Both the position numbers and the translations under genes were made by a program. 64,000 bases of DNA from Firmicutes bacterium UBA3553 (GTDB taxonomy: Bacteria; Bacillota; Clostridia; Tissierellales; Sedimentibacteraceae), in contig DFOA01000020.1 of the NCBI GenBank assembly GCA_002381185.1, positions 186,001-250,000 of the forward strand, written 5' to 3'. Under the pieces are notes generated by a model. The model was not told where the DNA came from, ran no database searches, and was given only the letters and a program-made list of their open reading frames with translations. Positions within the stretch are counted from its first letter, which is position 1; each line of letters starts with the position of its first letter. Positions 16,059 to 25,430 of this stretch are shown in pieces.

Positions 16059-17666
16059 TTATTTAACATTTCTAAAATTTCCATCCGCATCAGTAACTAC
16101 ATCGCCAAGGTAGAAGCCTCCGGTAGGTGTATGTACAATTCCCTGTATTTCAGATCTCCAGCAACGATACCCGTTATTGTCAACAAGTGGAATAATTGTA
16201 CAGTAGTCGAACAGTTTTTTCTGAATAGCGGTAATCTGTTCAGTCCTATCATCATAATCGACTGTCTTTCTGGCTTTAGCCACCATTGCATTGTAGTTTT
16301 CAGGATCTGGATTAGTACATTCAACGTTTCTGTTGCAGAAATTATCAACCAGCAAAAATGGCTCTGACCAGCCTAATCCTAAGTATCCCATTTGGAAATT
16401 GCCATCAACCACGTCTTGGTTTACATATGACCAATTCTGAGTCTTTATCTGCATGTCAATACCAACTGCCTTCAAATCAATTTGAAGAGACTGTGCAACT
16501 TTCTTTGCAGTTTCTGAATCTCTGCAGTTAAACTCGAATACAAAGTTTTTTCCATCTTTATCTGCAAAGCCATCATTGTTTGTATCTGTCCACCCGGCAT
16601 CAGCCAATAATTTCTTTGACAACTCGGCATCATATCCATAATTTGCATCATAATAATCAACCGCTTCTTCTGAATAGTTCAGGCATTTTCGTAAAACCAA
16701 ACTGTGTGCAGGTGTTTCAAATTCGCTTAAATACTTTGCCAGGTTATCCCTGCTGATAGCGTGAATAATTGCCTTACGTATATTAATGTCCTGGAAGAGA
16801 GGATCAGTCATGTTAAGCTCCGCATAATTGACTTCAGCGCCGTAAGCTTCAAACATATCAATGTTTTCCGCCGCTTTCAGCTCATCATAGTATTCTGAAG
16901 GCACTGTTGAAAGAACATCATAGTCCCCGTTCTTGACGCCCTGTGCAAGTGTAAAGCTCTCGCCGGAGAATACAACCTTTATGGTTTTTATCGGTGAAGG
17001 CCCCTGATTTTTCAGCATAGGATTATTGGTTTTGTATCCTTCATTGGCTTTCAATATTGCATATGCTCCCGGCTGATATTCGTCAAGATAATATGCTCCG
17101 TAAGGATGGCATCCCCATAGTCTTTCATCAGCCGACATTTTTTCAATTTCATCTTTGTCGATCATTCCTACAAAAACACTTTGGAAATTATAAAGCATAT
17201 CGGCCTGATATTCACTCAGATGAACAATAACATTGCGTCCATCAACTTCCATTGACTCAATGGCTCTGTATCCATCAGCATATGGACTGACTTCCAGACC
17301 ATATTCAACACTTGCTATAAAGTCCTCGGGTTCAACCTGCTCACCTGTTGAATACTTCATTCCTTCCGGGAAAGTAAGTGTCCATGTCAAGCCATCTTCA
17401 CTCCACTTAGATTCTGTAGCGATTCCAGGAAGCATGTCCCCTGTTACGGGATCTTTTTCAAGAATAGGGTCTGCCAGCAAACACTGCATATCATTCCATG
17501 AAGATACCTGGAAAAGATCTACGCCCTCCCATGCAGAATCCTGAATTATCAAGGTTTTTCCTCCTGCTGCACCGGCGTCTGTGCTTTTACTGCAACCAGT
17601 AAAGCTTACCAGGGAAAGTATTAAAGCCACAATTAAAGTAAGTGAAAGTATCTTGTTTTTTTTCAT
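16059..17666 (-). CDS. oppA: Oligopeptide ABC transporter substrate-binding lipoprotein
   Basis: A 535-residue family 5 binding protein. The signal peptide ends in the lipobox SFTGC (Cys near residue 25), so it is lipid-anchored outside the membrane. The mature part shows TESKWSEDGLTWTLTFPEGMKYSTGEQVEPEDFIASVEYGL and the NIRKAIIHAISRDNLAKYL region typical of Opp/DppA. It is the last gene of the opp operon, with a 65-bp gap containing a hairpin after oppF; binding proteins are often made in excess of the membrane parts and the gap may help this. It is unrelated in detail to the lipoprotein at 11.6 kb, so ligands probably differ. Confidence 0.9.
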   Translation of the reverse strand: MKKNKILSLTLIVALILSLVSFTGCSKSTDAGAAGGKTLIIQDSAWEGVDLFQVSSWNDMQCLLADPILEKDPVTGDMLPGIATESKWSEDGLTWTLTFPEGMKYSTGEQVEPEDFIASVEYGLEVSPYADGYRAIESMEVDGRNVIVHLSEYQADMLYNFQSVFVGMIDKDEIEKMSADERLWGCHPYGAYYLDEYQPGAYAILKANEGYKTNNPMLKNQGPSPIKTIKVVFSGESFTLAQGVKNGDYDVLSTVPSEYYDELKAAENIDMFEAYGAEVNYAELNMTDPLFQDINIRKAIIHAISRDNLAKYLSEFETPAHSLVLRKCLNYSEEAVDYYDANYGYDAELSKKLLADAGWTDTNNDGFADKDGKNFVFEFNCRDSETAKKVAQSLQIDLKAVGIDMQIKTQNWSYVNQDVVDGNFQMGYLGLGWSEPFLLVDNFCNRNVECTNPDPENYNAMVAKARKTVDYDDRTEQITAIQKKLFDYCTIIPLVDNNGYRCWRSEIQGIVHTPTGGFYLGDVVTDADGNFRNVK

Positions 17667-17702
17667 TTTTTCCTCCTCTGATTTAATAAGTTGAATTTAT
17701 AA

Positions 17703-17727
17703 TATATGATAGTTAGACTATCCAATA
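17703..17727 (-). repeat. Intercistronic hairpin between oppF and oppA
   Basis: GATAGT-TAG-ACTATC with additional A-T pairing on both sides, no following T-run. It could protect or partially terminate the transcript ahead of the binding protein gene. Confidence 0.4.
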
Positions 17728-17731
17728 TATT

Positions 17732-18718
17732 CTAAAAGTTTTTTACATCAGACTCATATTTAAAGCAAGCTACCTGATGTCCATCCGGAAGTAAAATATC
17801 TTTGGGCATTTCTTCTGCACAATGTTCAGTCGCATAAGGGCATCTCGGATGGAAGTGGCAGCCTGTGGGCAAGTTAATCAGACTTCCGGGGTCCCCCTGC
17901 ATTAAATACTTTTCTTTGTGCCTGTCATGTGGATCCAGTATTGGAGAAGCTGCCATCAAACCTTCTGTGTACGGATGCTTGGGATTTTTTATCACTTCCT
18001 CGGTAGAACCAAATTCCACAAGCTTACCCAGGTACATCACCGCCACTCTATCACTTATATATCTGATTACATTGAGATCATGGGTAATAACCAGATATGT
18101 CAAACCTAAACTTTCCTGCAGGTCAAGAAGCAAATTCAGTATTTGCGCCTGTACTGAAATATCCAGTGCAGATGTAGGTTCATCCAATATCATTACCTTA
18201 GGGTTAAGGACCAAGGCCCGTGCAATAGCGATACGTTGTAATTGACCTCCTGATAGCTGGTGAGGGTAGCTGTTTAGATATCTGGAATCCATTTTAACAA
18301 GCTCCAATGATTCTGCTGCCTTTTGCCTTGCAATCTTCTTCGGTGTGCCATGCAGTATCAATGGTCTCATAATGGAATTCATAACCGTGTCACGCGGATT
18401 TAAATTTGATGCCGGGTCCTGAAAAACAACTGCAACTTCGGTGCGAAATTTTTTCATTTCCTTACGGGTTGCTTTTGAAAGATTCACCCCGTTAAACACA
18501 ACATGGCTGTCCGTAGGTTTTGTAAGATTTAACAGCACTCTGGCTAATGTGGTCTTTCCGCTTCCTGATTCACCAACCAAGCCTACAATTTCACCTTTGT
18601 TTATGGTAAGTGTAACGCCGTCAACCGCCTTAACATAAACCTTATTATTTGTCATCCCCCTATTTATTGCAAAGTACTTTTTCAGGTTATTTAATTCAAT
18701 TACTGCTTCACTCATCAT
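17732..18718 (-). CDS. oppF: Oligopeptide ABC transporter ATPase OppF
   Basis: A 328-residue ATPase: Walker A GESGSGKTTLARV, Q-loop VVFQDPASNLNPR, signature LSGGQLQRIAIAR, Walker B VMILDEPTSALD, and H-loop LVITHDLNV. The C-terminal oligopeptide domain is present (LINLPTGCHFHPRCPYATEHC), with the cysteine cluster seen in peptide importers. Its start overlaps the end of oppD by 11 bases, indicating coupled translation. Confidence 0.93.
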   Translation of the reverse strand: MMSEAVIELNNLKKYFAINRGMTNNKVYVKAVDGVTLTINKGEIVGLVGESGSGKTTLARVLLNLTKPTDSHVVFNGVNLSKATRKEMKKFRTEVAVVFQDPASNLNPRDTVMNSIMRPLILHGTPKKIARQKAAESLELVKMDSRYLNSYPHQLSGGQLQRIAIARALVLNPKVMILDEPTSALDISVQAQILNLLLDLQESLGLTYLVITHDLNVIRYISDRVAVMYLGKLVEFGSTEEVIKNPKHPYTEGLMAASPILDPHDRHKEKYLMQGDPGSLINLPTGCHFHPRCPYATEHCAEEMPKDILLPDGHQVACFKYESDVKNF

Positions 18719-19688
18719 TCATCAGCTCCCTATTTAAATGACAATTGAAGGAATGTGATTCTGTAACCATTATCCTTTCAGTGTCTTTTGATTTACAAAT
18801 ATTCATGGAATATGGACATCTATTTTCAAATCTGCAGCCCGGTCTGTTCTCAGTTAATCTCGGAACGCTTCCATCTATCGTCTGTAAACGGCCTTCTGAT
18901 TTAGTTTTTCTTGGCAGTGCCTTCATAAGCAGCTTTGTATAGGGGTGTCTTGGATCATCAAATATATCAAATACTGTTCCCTGCTCCACCACTTCTCCGG
19001 CATACATTACCGCAACTTTATCAGCAACCTCCGCAACCAAACCAAAATTATGAGTAATCAGCATAACTGCCGTATTGTATTCATCTCTCAGATTTTTTAT
19101 AATATTTAAAATTTGTGCTTCAATGGTAACATCAAGCGCTGTGGTAGGCTCGTCCGCAATCAGCAGCTTCGGTGTTCTTGCCAGCATCATGGCAATCATA
19201 ACACGCTGCCTCATTCCTCCTGACAGCTCATGAGGAAAACTTTGAGAACGCTTTTCAGCATCAGGCATCTTAACGTCATTGTATAATTTTATAACCCTGT
19301 TCCATGCCTCTTCTCTTGAAACATTGTCAAGCATTATTCCTTCGGCAACCTGGAACCCCGTAGTATACACAGGATTGAGGGAATCAAGAGGATTTTGAAA
19401 AATCATTCCTATTTCTCTTCCGCGAATGTTCTCAAGCTGTTTATCTGAATATTCATTTATGTCTTCTCCGTTAAAAAAAATATTTCCTTGTATTATTTCG
19501 TTATGTTCAGGCAAAAGCCGTAAGATAGAATGTGCAATTGTTGACTTACCACATCCGGATTCTCCCACAATCGCAAAAATTTCTCCCTTGTTTATAGAAA
19601 AAGAAACATTTTTCACTGCAGACAAGTACCCTTCCTTAACCTTGTAATCCACACATAATTTGTTTAACCTTAACAATTCTCCGCTCAT
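18708..19688 (-). CDS. oppD: Oligopeptide ABC transporter ATPase OppD
   Basis: A 326-residue ATPase: Walker A GESGCGKSTIAHS, Q-loop MIFQNPLDSLNPVY, signature LSGGMRQRVMIAMML, Walker B LLIADEPTTALD. The C-terminal extension contains PGCRFENRCPYSMNIC, the peptide-importer cysteine motif. It heterodimerises with OppF and energises OppB/OppC. Start ATG follows AGAAGGAG. Confidence 0.93.
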   Translation of the reverse strand: MSGELLRLNKLCVDYKVKEGYLSAVKNVSFSINKGEIFAIVGESGCGKSTIAHSILRLLPEHNEIIQGNIFFNGEDINEYSDKQLENIRGREIGMIFQNPLDSLNPVYTTGFQVAEGIMLDNVSREEAWNRVIKLYNDVKMPDAEKRSQSFPHELSGGMRQRVMIAMMLARTPKLLIADEPTTALDVTIEAQILNIIKNLRDEYNTAVMLITHNFGLVAEVADKVAVMYAGEVVEQGTVFDIFDDPRHPYTKLLMKALPRKTKSEGRLQTIDGSVPRLTENRPGCRFENRCPYSMNICKSKDTERIMVTESHSFNCHLNRELMNDE

Positions 19689-19699
19689 ATATACTCCTT

Positions 19700-20548
19700 C
19701 TACTGTGATTTCATTCTTGGATCAAGCAAGTCACGAAGGCCTTCCCCCAAAACATTAAACCCAAATACTGTATAAACTAATGCCAGCCCCGGAAAAATAC
19801 AGAGCCACGGCCCACGGGATATGAAATTTATTCCTTCAGAAACCATTAGTCCCCAGTCGGGTGACGGCGGTTGTGAACCAACACCAAGAAAGCTAAGAGT
19901 AGTAGTTGACATTATAGTTCCGGGCAATTGCATGGAAACTGTTACAATTAAAACTGGAACTATATTGGGCAAAATATATCTAACCATTATTGCTGCAGGG
20001 TTTTCGCCAAAGGATATTCCCGTTTCTATAAATGCCTGATTTTTTATGGACATTGTTTTAGCTCGTACCATTCTGGCATATGAAGCCCAGTTTACTATGG
20101 CAATAGCAATTATAGCGTTAGTGAGCCCTGTACCGATAATGGTTACAACAGCAAGTGCCATAATCATTCCGGGAATACACCAGGTCAAATCGGCAATAAA
20201 AGTCAGGCTTCTGTCAGCAATCCCTCCAAAATATCCGCATATCAAGCCGATAGTCACACCAAAAACCAGCTGAAGGCCTGCACCTAATACAGCAACCTGC
20301 AGTGTAATTCTGCTTCCATAAATTATACGGCTGAATAAATCTCTGCCCATATTGTCTGTGCCGAATATATATTCAGCACTCGGAGCTGCCAGAATATCTT
20401 CAGGGTGCGCTTCGTCATAATTATACGGAGCAATTTGATTTGCGAATACCGCGAAGATAATTACACTCAATACAATTATTAAACCGATCATAAAATTTCT
20501 ATTTTTATAGCAAGAACTTAAAAATTCTTTAAATGGACTGTAGTTCAT
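19700..20548 (-). CDS. oppC: Oligopeptide ABC transporter permease OppC
   Basis: A 282-residue permease with the EYIFGTDNMGRDLFSRIIYGSR motif near residue 55, multiple transmembrane helices, the EAA-type loop (FIETGISFGENPAAIMVRYILPN) and STTTLSFLGVGSQPPSPDWGLMVSEG. Its first codon overlaps the oppB stop, so the two permease subunits are made together. Confidence 0.92.
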   Translation of the reverse strand: MNYSPFKEFLSSCYKNRNFMIGLIIVLSVIIFAVFANQIAPYNYDEAHPEDILAAPSAEYIFGTDNMGRDLFSRIIYGSRITLQVAVLGAGLQLVFGVTIGLICGYFGGIADRSLTFIADLTWCIPGMIMALAVVTIIGTGLTNAIIAIAIVNWASYARMVRAKTMSIKNQAFIETGISFGENPAAIMVRYILPNIVPVLIVTVSMQLPGTIMSTTTLSFLGVGSQPPSPDWGLMVSEGINFISRGPWLCIFPGLALVYTVFGFNVLGEGLRDLLDPRMKSQ

Positions 20549-21489
20549 TATTTTTCACCACCCGTAACTGAAATTCTGATTCGTGGATCTAAGACCCCCA
20601 GGACTATATCGCTTAGTATGTTACAAATGATTGTCAACACAGTAATGATTAATATACATGCTTGTACAACATTAAAATCCTGCTGAATAATGGAGTTTAT
20701 CATTAAGTTTCCCATACCTGGTATTCCAAATATTTTTTCGATGATTATATATCCTGAAATCAGCCACGGTAATGACATAAATAAATTTACAGTAATTACA
20801 ATTAATGAATTTCGCAGCACATGTCTTGTCAGCACAGTTTTGTTATCCAATCCCTTTGCATATGCCGTAGTCACATATTTTTCCCGCAGAACATCCAGAG
20901 CTTCTGATTTAGTTAAACGTATGGTGCTGGCCAGCCCTCCTATTACACCCGTTGTTATTGGCATTACGTAATTTTTCCACGACTCATAACCGCTGAGAGG
21001 AAACCACTTTAGCTGGACTGCAAAAACAAGCATCAGCAGCACCGCCAGCCAGAAAGAAGGTATGGCTGTAAAAACCAAGGTAGTGTTTACCGTTATACGA
21101 TCAAACAAGCTGTCTTTTTTGTATGCACAAATTAATCCCAGCGGAATAGCAACGATTGTACTTATTATCAAAGTTGTAACCGTAAGCTTAAGGCTTATTG
21201 GTATGCAATTTTTAAGCAGCGACCAAACATCTATTCTGTATTTATATGAAATACCAAAGTCACCAGAAAAAATTATGCGTGACATCCAATCCAAATATTG
21301 CACCAATAAAGGCCTGTCCAGACCATACTCATGCCTTAACCCCTCTAAATTTTCAACCTTAACTAATGGTCCTGCCATGAGAGTCACCGGATCACCCGGC
21401 ATCAGATATAACATACTGAAAACCAAAAATGATACGCTAAGAAGCAGCAATACTCCAACTCCCAATCTTTTCATTATGTAGTTTCGCAT
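20548..21489 (-). CDS. oppB: Oligopeptide ABC transporter permease OppB
   Basis: A 313-residue permease: N-terminal membrane helix MRNYIMKRLGVGVLLLLSVSFLVF, YLMPGDPV, EYGLDRPLLVQYLDWM, and the C-terminal EKIFGIPGMGNLMINSIIQQDFNVVQACI segment. First gene of the operon. It lies behind a long leader (about 120 bases) and a sigma-54 promoter. Start ATG follows GGAGAAGG. Confidence 0.92.
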   Translation of the reverse strand: MRNYIMKRLGVGVLLLLSVSFLVFSMLYLMPGDPVTLMAGPLVKVENLEGLRHEYGLDRPLLVQYLDWMSRIIFSGDFGISYKYRIDVWSLLKNCIPISLKLTVTTLIISTIVAIPLGLICAYKKDSLFDRITVNTTLVFTAIPSFWLAVLLMLVFAVQLKWFPLSGYESWKNYVMPITTGVIGGLASTIRLTKSEALDVLREKYVTTAYAKGLDNKTVLTRHVLRNSLIVITVNLFMSLPWLISGYIIIEKIFGIPGMGNLMINSIIQQDFNVVQACILIITVLTIICNILSDIVLGVLDPRIRISVTGGEK

Positions 21490-21546
21490 AATGAGCCTTC
21501 TCCTTTCTTAATTACACTTAATTATTATGAAAATGTTTTCAAATAA

Positions 21547-21596
21547 ATGCTGACCTCCTACTTTCAGCATAGATTGTTTATACAAGACAAAACAAT
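21547..21596 (-). promoter_or_regulatory. Two hairpins in the opp leader
   Basis: Two perfect 7-bp inverted repeats with 10-base loops follow one another: ATGCTGA/TCAGCAT (21547-21570) and ATTGTTT/AAACAAT (21573-21596). They fall in the untranslated leader between the sigma-54 promoter and oppB. They might regulate mRNA stability or bind a protein; no known riboswitch fold is recognised. Confidence 0.4.
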
Positions 21597-21616
21597 TTCA
21601 GAACATAATATTAATT

Positions 21617-21634
21617 ATGCAATATCTATGCCAA
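21617..21634 (-). promoter_or_regulatory. Sigma-54 (-24/-12) promoter of the opp operon
   Basis: Minus strand TTGGCATAGATATTGCAT: GG and GC exactly 10 bases apart, matching the consensus at nearly every position. Start of transcription would be near 21607. Confidence 0.85.
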
Positions 21635-21667
21635 GTTTTTAGTATAATTTTCTATAAAATATATTTA

Positions 21668-21696
21668 TTGACACAAAACTTTCTTTGTTGTACTAT
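21668..21696 (+). promoter_or_regulatory. SigA-type promoter of the serine hydrolase gene
   Basis: TTGACA (21668-21673), 17 bp, TACTAT (21691-21696), about 40 bp before the ATG. It lies upstream of the divergent opp sigma-54 promoter, so the two units use different sigma factors. Confidence 0.6.
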
Positions 21697-21737
21697 TTGC
21701 ATAAACGTCAAAACTTAAGTACTGAGAAGGTGATTGT

Positions 21738-23156
21738 ATGTACGAAACAAAAAAACTTGATAATTATTTAAAAAAATTATTTGAAGAAAGACAATTTCCC
21801 AGCCTGGCAGTATGCATAAGAGGGCCTGAAGGTATTATCTTTGAAAAAGGCTATGGTTACTGCAATTTTGAGAAAACCAAGGCCGCAGGAACCGATACGG
21901 TTTATGGTATTGCCTCTATGAGCAAATCTATGACAGCACTTGCCTGTGCAATTCTTGAAACAGAAGGAAAGTTAAGTTTTTCGGACCCTGTAACAAAATA
22001 TTTCCCTCAATTTACTATACCCGGAACTCCAAGGGAAAGTGTCACCTTGCGGCATTTGGCAATGCATACTGCAGGAATACCTCCTATTCCCCCGTTGGAA
22101 TGGTCCATCGCAATGAATACTCCGGGAAGAGATACAGAAGCATCTCGTAAGCTTAGAGAGAGCGCACCAAATAAAATGGATACAATTGAAAATATTATAG
22201 ATTATATTGCCAATAGCGGGGAGTATGAACCATTAGGCGCTCCCGGTGAATGCATGAGTTACTCAAACGATACTTATGCTATTCTCTCCTATGTTGTTGA
22301 TCAAGCAGCCGGAATGCCTCTTGAAGAATTTCTCAAGGAAAGAATTTTCGAACCACTCGGCATGACTCGTTCAGTACTTGACCTGGACGGAAAAGAAGCT
22401 ATTGCTTTGGCAAATGGTGATATAGCCGATTTGTTTGATTTAGATGACGAGGGAAATCTATATTCAGATCAAATATGGTCTGTTCTTCCGCCTTACCGTG
22501 GATGTGCCTGCGTAAAATCAACCGCCAGAGATATAACAAAATATTATCAGATGCTTTCTCAATATGGCAAATTTGAAGGGAAGCAAATAATTGATCCAAA
22601 GGCTGTAGAAATTCTCATAGGCCGTGAATTTCCGGAAACTAATTATCCTTTCTACTGCTTTGGTTTAAACAAGCGCTTAAAAAATGGAAAAGTAATATGT
22701 GAACATTCCGGAGGACTTCATGGAGTTTCGACTTATGGAGGATTAATCATGGGAGGCTATTCAATGACAGCCCTGTGCAACCAGGGAGATGTTTCTACAG
22801 AGCCTTTTATCTGGGCCTGCTATAACTTAATTTTGGGACTACCTCTTGATACATCTCATGCTTTTGCAATTCCTTCAGGCAAAAAATTCAGCATGCCCCA
22901 GGCGGTAGTTGGCACCTATATCAGCAGAGAAGCCGTTCCGTCGTATTGCATCGTGACCGCTGACGAAGACGGAAATTTATTTGCAGATTATTACGAAGAA
23001 CATTTAATATTACATTACTGTGAAGAAACTCTTTTCAGCGCACGGACTGCCGATAATCCCAATGAACAACGCACCACTATGCGCTTCTTGATCAGAAATG
23101 GCAAAGCATGGGGAGTAAGATGCTACACCAGGGTTTTTCAAAGAATAGACAAATAA
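21738..23156 (+). CDS. Serine hydrolase, beta-lactamase/D-aminopeptidase fold (S12)
   Basis: A 472-residue protein. The active-site SxxK motif is S60-M-S-K63 (YGIASMSKSMTALA), the YxN-type motif is Y175-S-N, and the third motif appears as EHSGGLHG. The first 360 or so residues form the hydrolase; the last 100 form a beta-rich C-terminal domain. The S12 family includes D-aminopeptidases, esterases and carboxypeptidases. No signal peptide is evident, so a cytosolic role on peptides or amides is likely. It is divergent from opp and followed by a sigma-54 activator gene, consistent with peptide use. Confidence 0.85.
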   Translation: MYETKKLDNYLKKLFEERQFPSLAVCIRGPEGIIFEKGYGYCNFEKTKAAGTDTVYGIASMSKSMTALACAILETEGKLSFSDPVTKYFPQFTIPGTPRESVTLRHLAMHTAGIPPIPPLEWSIAMNTPGRDTEASRKLRESAPNKMDTIENIIDYIANSGEYEPLGAPGECMSYSNDTYAILSYVVDQAAGMPLEEFLKERIFEPLGMTRSVLDLDGKEAIALANGDIADLFDLDDEGNLYSDQIWSVLPPYRGCACVKSTARDITKYYQMLSQYGKFEGKQIIDPKAVEILIGREFPETNYPFYCFGLNKRLKNGKVICEHSGGLHGVSTYGGLIMGGYSMTALCNQGDVSTEPFIWACYNLILGLPLDTSHAFAIPSGKKFSMPQAVVGTYISREAVPSYCIVTADEDGNLFADYYEEHLILHYCEETLFSARTADNPNEQRTTMRFLIRNGKAWGVRCYTRVFQRIDK

Positions 23157-23209
23157 AATTATTTTTTATTTTTAATTTATTTTTAAAAATATATTTTTAA
23201 AAAATCAAT

Positions 23210-23241
23210 AGGATTTAATGAGTTTTAACCCGTTGAATCCT
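23210..23241 (+). terminator. Probable terminator of the serine hydrolase gene
   Basis: AGGATTTAATG-loop-CGTTGAATCCT, 9 of 11 positions paired, followed by GATTTATTTATCTTC. The following T-run is interrupted, so termination may be partial. Confidence 0.5.
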
Positions 23242-23311
23242 GATTTATTTATCTTCTATGACTGTACACTCTTGCTATCTTAAGTTAATTTAGTATTAAA
23301 CCTATTAAATT

Positions 23312-23343
23312 GGGTTGCCTCTTATTTGAATAATCGGTAACCC
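23312..23343. repeat. Inverted repeat before the sigma-54 activator gene
   Basis: GGGTTGCC and GGTAACCC (7 of 8 complementary) flank 16 bases, ending 19 bases before the start codon. It could be an autoregulatory site or a leader hairpin. Confidence 0.35.
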
Positions 23344-23362
23344 GTGAATAATGGAGACGAAT

Positions 23363-25402
23363 ATGAAAAAAGTTGCAGTTATTTATAACAACCCCGATAA
23401 TCAGGAAGTCATCAAATATTTAAAAGATAATCTGGAAAGAATATTTGAGAATTATATAACCGTTGAAAACTATTATTTATCCGAACTTGGCGACAATGTT
23501 AAAATAGATGCAGATGCCTATATAATCACACACGAAACAATGCTGTATCCTATTAAAGAAAGAATTACAAATTACAACAACGTCGTAACAATGTACAGGA
23601 GCATAAAAAAACAGCATCTTCATGAAGTTTCCAAGATTCCCAAAGATACAAACGTGTTGGTTGTCAATGACATATACGAAACGGCTATGGAAACACTATG
23701 TTCACTTTATGAGCTAGGTATGAATCATATTAATTTGGTTCCTTATGACCCTAATGACGCAGATAACTATCAATACAAAGACTTCGAAATTTGCATAACA
23801 CCAAACGAAGCCCATCTGGTACCCAAGTATATAAAAAAAATTATAAACATCGGTTACAGAGAAATAAGTTTTAATACACTTATACAGCTTATGAACAGGC
23901 TGGATCTGAATTTTGAATTAACAAACAGGAATCTGGTACGGCATATACGCTCCATAGCTGAACCTGATATTTATATTTACAATAACTACTTGAACAATTT
24001 TGTAAAAAATCATGTTTTTGACAGTGTTATCAATGATTCACCTACAGCTTTGATTGTTACTAATGAGAAATACCTTTTGCTTTTTTCAAATAACAAAGCC
24101 AAGACATTGTTCGATATAAAAAACAACAATGCCATGTCACCTCTTTCCAATATGATGGAAAGTGATATATCCGCAAAAATTCAAGAAGAAATTATGCCTA
24201 AGGATGGCATTGTTTTAAATGGAACTCAGTATTTTGTTGAAAAAACACCTATTATGCTGATGGACGAAATAATGGGTTACTGCATTATTTTTCAAAATGA
24301 AAAAGACATAAGAGATATAGAAATCAATGCAAAGAAGTTATTCGAAAAAAAGGGCCTATATGCTAAATATAATTTTTCTGATATAATACACGTTTCGCTT
24401 ACAATGCAAGAATGTATTAATACTGCAAAAACAGTGGCATTGACAGATCATACCGTCTTGATAACAGGAGAAAGCGGAACGGGAAAAGAGTTGATGGCTC
24501 AGTCAATCCACAATTATTCTCAACGCAAAAAAATGCCTTTTGTCGCCATAAATTGTGCAGCTCTTCCTGAATCATTATTGGAAAGTGAATTATTCGGATA
24601 TGAAAGCGGCTCTTTCACCGGTGCAAAGAAAAGCGGAAAGCTTGGACTGTTTGAACAGGCCAACGGAGGAACTATCATGCTTGATGAAATAGGGGATATT
24701 TCTCCCCACCTTCAGTCAAGACTTCTTCGTGTCTTGCAGGAACGCCAAATCATGCGTATCGGCAGTAATAAAATGATAAATATTGACACCAGAATAATTG
24801 CCGCAACAAACAGAGATTTGATGAGTGAGGTTGAAAAAGGCAATTTCAGAAAAGATTTGTATTATCGCTTAAATGTAATCTCCATATGCATTGAACCTCT
24901 AAGGAACAGAAGAGAAGACATACTTCCTCTGATGTCATGTTTTTTAGGTACTAAGTATAACCAGCTGACTGATTTTGATAAAAACCTGTTATATGCATAT
25001 ACATGGCCCGGCAATGTGCGCGAGCTTGAAAATGCAGCAATACATTACAAAACACTGTCAGTGCTGCCTAAATATCTTTTGGATACTCCTGCCGCACCTG
25101 CAGGCGTCCATAAACCCGCACGCTCCGTGGATTGCATGTGTGTTGAGATAGAAATTCTAAAAATAATTATGGAAAATACACAGCTATATCATGGAATCGG
25201 GCGAATGCAGCTGAACGCTCAATTAAAATCATCGCAAATATATATAGGAGATTCCAGTTTGCGCAATGTTCTTCAAAGCTTACAGGAAAAAGGCCTGATA
25301 ACAATCGGTAAAGGCAGAAGCGGAACGAAAATTACCGAATCAGGAATTGAAAAAATCAATAATTACGAAGCTTGTCAGTCTTCAGCTATACCTTCAGCAT
25401 AA
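23363..25402 (+). CDS. Sigma-54-dependent activator (PrpR-like N-terminus, PAS, AAA+, winged helix)
   Basis: About 679 residues. N-terminal sensor domain (1-195) resembling PrpR_N, ending in ICITPNEAHLVPKYIKKIINIGYREI; a PAS-like region (220-310); the AAA+ motor with Walker A GESGTGKE, the sigma-54 contact loop GSFTGA (usual GAFTGA), Walker B GGTIMLDEIGDI and the R-finger region. The C-terminus is not a Fis-type helix but a winged-helix-like segment (GIGRMQLNAQL, SSLRNVLQSLQEKGLITIGKGRSGTKITESG). I start at ATG 23363, which follows GGAG and matches the paralogue's MKxxxIIYNN start. Adjacent to opp, whose promoter is sigma-54 type, it is the probable activator of the peptide island. Confidence 0.9.
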   Translation: MKKVAVIYNNPDNQEVIKYLKDNLERIFENYITVENYYLSELGDNVKIDADAYIITHETMLYPIKERITNYNNVVTMYRSIKKQHLHEVSKIPKDTNVLVVNDIYETAMETLCSLYELGMNHINLVPYDPNDADNYQYKDFEICITPNEAHLVPKYIKKIINIGYREISFNTLIQLMNRLDLNFELTNRNLVRHIRSIAEPDIYIYNNYLNNFVKNHVFDSVINDSPTALIVTNEKYLLLFSNNKAKTLFDIKNNNAMSPLSNMMESDISAKIQEEIMPKDGIVLNGTQYFVEKTPIMLMDEIMGYCIIFQNEKDIRDIEINAKKLFEKKGLYAKYNFSDIIHVSLTMQECINTAKTVALTDHTVLITGESGTGKELMAQSIHNYSQRKKMPFVAINCAALPESLLESELFGYESGSFTGAKKSGKLGLFEQANGGTIMLDEIGDISPHLQSRLLRVLQERQIMRIGSNKMINIDTRIIAATNRDLMSEVEKGNFRKDLYYRLNVISICIEPLRNRREDILPLMSCFLGTKYNQLTDFDKNLLYAYTWPGNVRELENAAIHYKTLSVLPKYLLDTPAAPAGVHKPARSVDCMCVEIEILKIIMENTQLYHGIGRMQLNAQLKSSQIYIGDSSLRNVLQSLQEKGLITIGKGRSGTKITESGIEKINNYEACQSSAIPSA

Positions 25403-25430
25403 ATCTCTCATTAAGCCTTTAGAGTTTGTT

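Noticed and set aside
21685..21702. Sigma-54 promoter for the serine hydrolase (TTGC at 21697)
   Set aside because: The GG expected 10 bases before the GC is absent (GT instead), and a better SigA promoter covers the same stretch.
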